A DNA stretch of 11,146 nucleotides from Bacteroides sp. (GTDB lineage: Bacteria; Bacteroidota; Bacteroidia; Bacteroidales; Bacteroidaceae): positions 1 to 11,146 of the forward strand of contig JAFYML010000258.1 of NCBI GenBank assembly GCA_017556595.1. The letters run 5' to 3'. The notes below the pieces were generated by a model, which ran no database searches, had not been told where the DNA came from, and saw only the letters and a program-made list of their open reading frames with translations. The position numbers were made by a program, and so were the translations under genes. This document shows, piece after piece, positions 5,753-11,146 of this stretch. How positions within the stretch are numbered: the first letter of the stretch is position 1; each line of letters begins with the position of its first letter.

Positions 5753-6916
5753 ATGCTTTCTATAGAATTGAAAAATCGTCGGGATAAAATCCGCCGCTTA
5801 ATGTTGCAAAAAGAGATTGATGCGCTATTGATAGCCACCAATGTTAATATGATATATGCCAATGGCTCAATGGTTAGTGGCTATTTATATATCCCATTGA
5901 ATGCGCCTTCGTATTTATTTGTGAAACGACCTAATACGATTGTGGGCGAAAATGTTCTCTCCATTCGTAAGCCTGAACAACTGCCCGAGTTGATTGCTCA
6001 ATGCGGGTTGCCCTCTCCCAAACGATTGGCTTTGGAAGGCGATGATTTGACCTATCGCGATTATCAACGTTTGGCTGCTTGTTTCCCCAATGTTGAGGTG
6101 TTGCCGTGTGCTACTACACTTGTCCGCGAAGCACGAAGCATAAAAACAGCATTCGAAGTTGAGCTATTCCGTCGTTCGGGTAAGTTACATGCCGATGCTT
6201 ATGCGCAAATCCCCAATGTATATCGTGCTGGAATGACTGATAGAGAATTGTCTATCGAGGTGGAGCGTTTGATGCGTTTAACAGGTTGTTTGGGCATCTT
6301 CCGCGTGTTTGGGCAAAGCATGGAAATCTTTATGGGAAGTTTGTTGGCAGGCGACAATGCTGCTACACCTTCTCCTTACGATTTTGCTTTAGGCGGCGAA
6401 GGTATGCATCCATCAATACCTGGTGGTGCAAATGGTACTTTGCTTAAGGAAGGTGAAACCTTTATGGTTGATATGGGCGGCAATTATTATGGATACATGA
6501 GCGATATGAGCCGTGTGTATGCCATTGGTTCATTGTGCGAGGAAGCTTACAAAGCACACCAAGTGTGTATTGATATACAAAACGAAATAGCTGACCATGT
6601 TAAGCCCGGTGTCGTGTGCGAAGAACTTTATCAAATAGCCTTGGAAAGAGTGCGCCAAGCTGGTTTTGCCGATTATTTTATGGGGGTTGACCAAAAAGCA
6701 CGTTTCATTGGTCATGGTGTAGGACTTGAGATTAACGAGTCGCCTGTTATTGCTTCGCGCATAGCAACTAAACTCGAACCAGGTATGGTGTTTGCGCTTG
6801 AACCAAAGATTGTATTGCCCAATATAGGGCCTTTGGGCATTGAAAATACATGGGTTGTGACATCCGATGGTGTAGAGAAATTAACGAATGCACCCGAAGA
6901 AATCGTGTTGTTATAA
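5753..6916 (+). CDS. M24-family Xaa-Pro aminopeptidase (aminopeptidase P-like)
   Basis: This 387-residue protein has no signal peptide and is probably cytoplasmic, releasing N-terminal residues next to proline from peptides. It has the two-domain layout of the family: a creatinase-like N-terminal domain (about 1-130) and a pita-bread catalytic domain (about 140-387). All five dinuclear-metal ligands are in place: Asp240 (MVDMGG), Asp251 (YMSDMSR), His321 (FIGHGVG), Glu350 (ALEPK) and Glu364 (IENTWVV). The length fits short bacterial prolidase/aminopeptidase P homologues rather than methionine aminopeptidase, which lacks the long N-terminal domain. Substrate choice between Xaa-Pro dipeptides and longer peptides cannot be read from sequence. 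Its own promoter element lies upstream, and enolase begins 54 bp downstream without an obvious terminator between them, so the two are probably co-transcribed. Confidence 0.93.
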   Translation: MLSIELKNRRDKIRRLMLQKEIDALLIATNVNMIYANGSMVSGYLYIPLNAPSYLFVKRPNTIVGENVLSIRKPEQLPELIAQCGLPSPKRLALEGDDLTYRDYQRLAACFPNVEVLPCATTLVREARSIKTAFEVELFRRSGKLHADAYAQIPNVYRAGMTDRELSIEVERLMRLTGCLGIFRVFGQSMEIFMGSLLAGDNAATPSPYDFALGGEGMHPSIPGGANGTLLKEGETFMVDMGGNYYGYMSDMSRVYAIGSLCEEAYKAHQVCIDIQNEIADHVKPGVVCEELYQIALERVRQAGFADYFMGVDQKARFIGHGVGLEINESPVIASRIATKLEPGMVFALEPKIVLPNIGPLGIENTWVVTSDGVEKLTNAPEEIVLL

Positions 6917-8251
<1,335 letters not shown>

Positions 8252-8287
8252 TAGTCATATCACGAATAATTATTAAGTGTTTTATAG

Positions 8288-8329
8288 TAATGGGACATGC
8301 TCGAGAAAGAGTGTGTCCCATTATATTTT
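8288..8329 (+). terminator. Strong rho-independent terminator after enolase
   Basis: TAATGGGACA (8288-8297) and TGTCCCATTA (8314-8323) are perfect 10-bp arms. Inside them TGCTC/GAGTG extends the stem with two wobbles around the loop GAGAAA, giving about 15 pairs. The downstream ATTTT (8325-8329) is T-rich but short. Confidence 0.85.
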
Positions 8330-8363
8330 GTTATCAAAATATGATATAATTTTTGCATGTTGT

Positions 8364-8371
8364 TAAATTTG
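8364..8371 (+). promoter_or_regulatory. Possible -7 element of the GH3 gene
   Basis: TAAATTTG fits TAnnTTTG and lies 62 bp before the ATG at 8434, but no -33 element stands at the right spacing and the region is AT-rich, so chance matches are easy. Confidence 0.3.
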
Positions 8372-8433
8372 TTTGTAGGTCTTGGTGCAAATACTTAATT
8401 TTACACCCAAATAACATCCTAAATAATTTACGA

Positions 8434-10641
8434 ATGAAGAAGTTACACTACCTTTTGTTGGCATCGACATGCGTGTTGGGTGCTTGCACTTTGGGTGATA
8501 AACAACCCGAATCGGCCTTGATGAAGAATGAAGACCGTATAACTGAACTTATTAGCGCAATGACGCTCGAAGAAAAAGTGAACATGCTACATGGAAAGAA
8601 TATGTTTTCATCGGCAGGTGTTGAGCGTTTGGGAATTGCCGATATGGAGTATGCTGATGGTCCTTTTGGTATCCGCGAAGAGATGGAACCTCATAGTTGG
8701 AATCCATTGAATTTATCAACCGATTCGGCTACATTCTTTCCTACAGGTTCGGCTTTAGCTGCTACATGGAGTACGGATATGGCTTATCTTTATGGCGAAG
8801 GCATGGCAAAAGAAGCTCGTCGTCGTGGTAAGGATATGATACTTGGCCCTGCCATCAATATTCAACGTATACCTACAGGTGGACGTACTTACGAATATTT
8901 TAGCGAAGATCCATTGTTGGCTGGTGCATTGGCCGTTGGCTATACACAAGGTGTACAAGATAATGGTGTGGCCGTTTGCTTAAAGCACTACGCATTGAAC
9001 AACCAAGAAAATCATCGTGGCTATGTGGATGTGCAAGTGTCGCCTCGTGCGATGCACGAAATCTACCTCCGCCCGTTTGAAGATGCCGTTCGTAAGGCTG
9101 ATGCATACGGTGTGATGGCCGCTTATAATAAGGTAGCCGGCTATTGGTGCTCGGAAAACCACATGCTTCAAGAAGATATTTTGCGCGATATGTGGGGATT
9201 CAAAGGTATGATTATCTCCGATTGGGGAGGTACACACTCTGTACAAGCTGTTGTTAATGGTTTGGAAGTTGAAATGCCTGGCTCTCAATACCTTGGTCAA
9301 GCATTGCTCGACTCGGTAAAGGCTGGAGTTATACCTGAAAGTATCATTGATAAACGCGTGCGTAACATTTTGCGTGTACGTTTGGCTATCGAACCTATAC
9401 CAGCAAGCGAAGCTAATAAAGAGATGGCATCGCAACCCGAACAACAACAAGCTGCTTACGAAGTGGCTAAGCGCTCTATCGTATTGCTTAAGAATAAGAA
9501 TCAATTGCTTCCTATCGACTTGAATAAGTCAAAGAAAATTGCCGTTATTGGTGCTAATGCCGTGACTAAACAAGCGCAAGGTGGTGTAGGAGCAGGTGTG
9601 AAAGCTTTGGTGGAAATTACACCGCTCGAAGGCTTGTTGCAACGCATTGGCGATAAAGCGGAGGTGCGCTATGCTCAAGGTTATCCTACCTATACGCGCG
9701 AAAATCGTTACAGAGGTATTTCGCCTATTCAAGAGGCCGATAAACAATTGATGAAGGAGGCTGTTGATTTAGCCGCTGAGTCGGATTTGGTTATCTTTGT
9801 AGCTGGTAATAATCGTGAAATTGAAACTGAAGGCTCAGATCGAGATAACATCGGTTTGCCAATGGGACAAGCTCAACTTGCCGCCGCATTGAAGCAAGCT
9901 AATCCTAACCTTGTTACCATATTAGTGACCGGTGCGCCTATCGAACTTTACCCCATCGAACCTATCACCGATGCAATGCTCGTATCATGGTTTAACGGCT
10001 CAATGGGCGGTTTAGCTTTGGCTGATGTGTTGCTTGGCGAGGTTTCTCCATCGGGTAAATTACCTTTCACTTTCCCGCTTACATTGCAAGATGTACCGGC
10101 TTATAAATTAAACACTTATCCTCAGCAATTTAGTGAAGAAACAAGTGATGTGTTTGTTGACCTTGTTAATCGTCAAAAAGATCGTACACAACGTCAGTTG
10201 TTAGCTCATTATAGCGAAGATATTTTTGTTGGATATCGTTGGTACGACACTAAACAACAACCTGTTATGTATCCATTTGGTCATGGTTTGTCGTATGCAT
10301 CTTTCCAATATACAGATATCCAAGCTCATGTCAATAAGAATGCGGTAGAAGTAACCTTTACGCTTACCAATCAAGGTGCAATGCAAGCCGAAGAGGTGGT
10401 GCAACTCTATGCATCGCGCCCCGAAAGTGCGATTGAACGCCCTGCTCAAGAGTTGAAAGCCTTCCAACGCGTATCGTTGGCATCGGGCGAAAGCAAGCAA
10501 GTAGTACTTACTATACCTCGCGATGACTTCCGCCATTGGGATGAGGCTATTGATGGATGGCAAGTTGAATCGGGTAAGGTAGTGCTTCGAGTAGGTACTT
10601 CTTCGCGCGAACTTAGTTTGCAAACCGAGATTGAATTGTAA
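8434..10641 (+). CDS. GH3 family beta-glycosidase lipoprotein (probable beta-glucosidase)
   Basis: The protein has 735 residues from the ATG at 8434; an in-frame ATG at 8353 would add 27 residues ahead of a complete signal and was not used. The leader MKKLHYLLLASTCVLGAC has lipobox LGAC with Cys18, so the enzyme is anchored in the periplasm or at the outer membrane. The GH3 barrel (about 35-330) contains Asp75 in DGPFG, the GGRTYEYFSEDP motif, Lys184-His185 (LKHYALNNQE) and the nucleophile Asp263 in ISDWGG. The second domain (about 380-590) holds ETEGSDRDNIGLP, with Glu466 the likely acid/base. A fibronectin-III-like domain (about 630-730) closes the chain. Family knowledge allows beta-glucosidase, beta-xylosidase or related activity; beta-glucosidase is the default guess. 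It has its own terminator. If the next gene is a GH9-type protein, this enzyme may finish beta-glucan oligosaccharides. Confidence 0.94.
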   Translation: MKKLHYLLLASTCVLGACTLGDKQPESALMKNEDRITELISAMTLEEKVNMLHGKNMFSSAGVERLGIADMEYADGPFGIREEMEPHSWNPLNLSTDSATFFPTGSALAATWSTDMAYLYGEGMAKEARRRGKDMILGPAINIQRIPTGGRTYEYFSEDPLLAGALAVGYTQGVQDNGVAVCLKHYALNNQENHRGYVDVQVSPRAMHEIYLRPFEDAVRKADAYGVMAAYNKVAGYWCSENHMLQEDILRDMWGFKGMIISDWGGTHSVQAVVNGLEVEMPGSQYLGQALLDSVKAGVIPESIIDKRVRNILRVRLAIEPIPASEANKEMASQPEQQQAAYEVAKRSIVLLKNKNQLLPIDLNKSKKIAVIGANAVTKQAQGGVGAGVKALVEITPLEGLLQRIGDKAEVRYAQGYPTYTRENRYRGISPIQEADKQLMKEAVDLAAESDLVIFVAGNNREIETEGSDRDNIGLPMGQAQLAAALKQANPNLVTILVTGAPIELYPIEPITDAMLVSWFNGSMGGLALADVLLGEVSPSGKLPFTFPLTLQDVPAYKLNTYPQQFSEETSDVFVDLVNRQKDRTQRQLLAHYSEDIFVGYRWYDTKQQPVMYPFGHGLSYASFQYTDIQAHVNKNAVEVTFTLTNQGAMQAEEVVQLYASRPESAIERPAQELKAFQRVSLASGESKQVVLTIPRDDFRHWDEAIDGWQVESGKVVLRVGTSSRELSLQTEIEL

Positions 10642-10668
10642 GGATTATTATTACTCTTATAATAGATT

Positions 10669-10704
10669 AAGCGAGCTCGTCATTGATGGCGAACTCGCTT
10701 TTTG
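10669..10704 (+). terminator. Rho-independent terminator after the GH3 gene
   Basis: AAGCGAG (10669-10675) pairs with CTCGCTT (10694-10700). After one mismatch the stem continues with TCG/CGA and CAT/ATG. A T-run covers 10699-10703. The hairpin is long and starts 28 bp after the stop codon. Confidence 0.85.
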
Positions 10705-10722
10705 TCTGTTTTCATCGGACGT

Positions 10723-10742
10723 ATTCGGTGTAGCTACCGAAT
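10723..10742. repeat. Perfect 7-bp inverted repeat in the gap after GH3
   Basis: ATTCGGT (10723-10729) and ACCGAAT (10736-10742) flank the six bases gtagct. No T-run follows, so it is not an obvious terminator; it could be an operator or part of the degenerate repeats that follow (10738-10780). Confidence 0.5.
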
Positions 10743-10784
10743 GGTATCTGTGGAAGTACGGAATGGTTTCGGTGGAGAAGGGGA

Positions 10785-10820
10785 GTTAAGGGAAAATATA
10801 TTTAGTGTTAAGGGAAAATA
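10785..10820. repeat. 14-bp direct repeat, 22-bp period
   Basis: gttaagggaaaata occurs at 10785-10798 and again, identical, at 10807-10820. The 22-bp period is about two helical turns, so both copies face the same side of the DNA. No function is known. Confidence 0.7.
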
Positions 10821-10822
10821 AA

Positions 10823-10846
10823 TTGACCAACTGACCTATTGACCAC
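10823..10846. repeat. Three 8-bp TGACC-containing direct repeats
   Basis: ttgaccaa, ctgaccta and ttgaccac lie head to tail at 10823-10830, 10831-10838 and 10839-10846, sharing the core TGACC. I recall similar GGTCA/TGACC strings between genes in other Bacteroidetes, which would make this a generic intergenic element. Confidence 0.6.
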
Positions 10847-10869
10847 TTTTTTTATTTTCATTCCGAAAA

Positions 10870-10901
10870 TTTGGCTAATTAGTAAAAGATTCGTAATATT
10901 G
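10870..10901 (+). promoter_or_regulatory. Probable promoter of the right-edge lipoprotein gene
   Basis: TTTG at 10870-10873 and TAATATTG at 10894-10901 are 20 bp apart. This matches the Bacteroidetes spacing, with one mismatch to TAnnTTTG. The ATG follows at 10945 after a leader of about 37 nt. Confidence 0.5.
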
Positions 10902-10944
10902 CATGATAAAAATAAAATAGTAGAAACAAACCCCTTTTTATTTT

Positions 10945-11146
10945 ATGAGATACTTTAAGTTTTTGGCCATGGTGGCAATAGTTTGCTGCTTGGCCTCATG
11001 TACCAATAATGGTACCGAATCAGCAGGTCTGAAGATGAATCAGAAAGGCTATTTGGAAACGAGAGGTGTAAACGTAATGGTGTATAGCAATCCATTCTCG
11101 GCTATTTTCTATGATGAAAAGCGCTCGGGTATTGACATTGTACATC
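10945..11146 (+). CDS. Lipoprotein, N-terminal 67 residues; tentatively a GH9-type (cellulase-like) glycoside hydrolase, runs off the window
   Basis: Translation from the ATG at 10945 stays open to the window end. The first residues (MRYFKFLAMVAIVCCLASC) are a lipoprotein signal with lipobox LASC and predicted lipidated Cys19. A short Thr/Ser/Asn linker follows, then GLKMNQKGYLETRGVNVMV, FSAIFYDEKRSGIDIVH. That GYLETRGVNVMVYSN...DEKRSGI pattern is one I recall from the N-terminus of Bacteroidales proteins annotated as glycoside hydrolase family 9, ahead of their Ig-like and catalytic domains. None of the catalytic region is in view, so this is a tentative assignment. Its position after a GH3 beta-glycosidase is consistent with beta-glucan breakdown, but it has its own promoter and the GH3 terminator separates them, so they are not one simple operon. 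Confidence 0.6.
   Translation, partial: MRYFKFLAMVAIVCCLASCTNNGTESAGLKMNQKGYLETRGVNVMVYSNPFSAIFYDEKRSGIDIVH

Noticed and set aside
8353..8433. Longer start for the GH3 enzyme
   Set aside because: The additional 27 residues are not signal-like and precede a complete lipoprotein signal starting at 8434.
10808..10861. Minus-strand 17-codon ORF starting MKIKKVVN in the right gap
   Set aside because: It is very short, consists of the TGACC and ttaaggg repeats, and has no promoter signal.

Overview
The window looks like chromosomal DNA of a Bacteroidales bacterium (Bacteroides, Prevotella or a close relative). Three things point there: repeated promoter elements of the Bacteroidetes form TAnnTTTG in front of genes, several short lipoproteins with a cysteine after an 18-residue leader, and protein families typical of gut Bacteroidales. 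No plasmid, phage, transposase, CRISPR, tRNA or rRNA signal was seen. The layout is mostly ordinary core metabolism with accessory genes at both edges.

Left edge (1-657, minus strand): a two-gene metal-handling unit. A small His/Cys-rich membrane-anchored protein (253-657) is followed by the first 58 codons of a His-rich lipoprotein (1-175) that probably begins the adaptor subunit of an RND-type metal efflux pump. Both coding regions contain dense His tracts, and the lipoprotein tract is built from 21-bp and 15-bp tandem repeats.

801-4011: two convergent pairs whose 3' ends overlap by 14-16 bp. A stand-alone receiver-domain response regulator (+) meets an unrecognised coiled-coil lipoprotein (-). 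The CCA-adding/poly(A) polymerase-type nucleotidyltransferase with an HD domain (+) meets a secreted PepSY-like protein (-). The lipoprotein and the nucleotidyltransferase diverge from one compact 79-bp region that holds a promoter element for each.

4262-8251 (+): glutamate dehydrogenase with its own promoter and terminator, then an M24-family Xaa-Pro aminopeptidase and enolase, which are 54 bp apart and probably co-transcribed up to a strong hairpin terminator at 8288-8329. Together these cover nitrogen assimilation or amino-acid catabolism, peptide turnover and glycolysis.

8434-11146 (+): a lipoprotein GH3 beta-glycosidase with its own terminator, a 303-bp gap containing several short repeats, then the start of another lipoprotein that I tentatively place with GH9-type cellulase-like proteins. 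This edge would fit surface or periplasmic beta-glucan breakdown, but no SusC/SusD genes are visible.

I found no convincing undescribed system. The items most worth a second look are the repeat-built His tract of the efflux adaptor, the overlapping divergent promoters at 2039-2067, the orphan receiver protein and the unrecognised coiled-coil lipoprotein.
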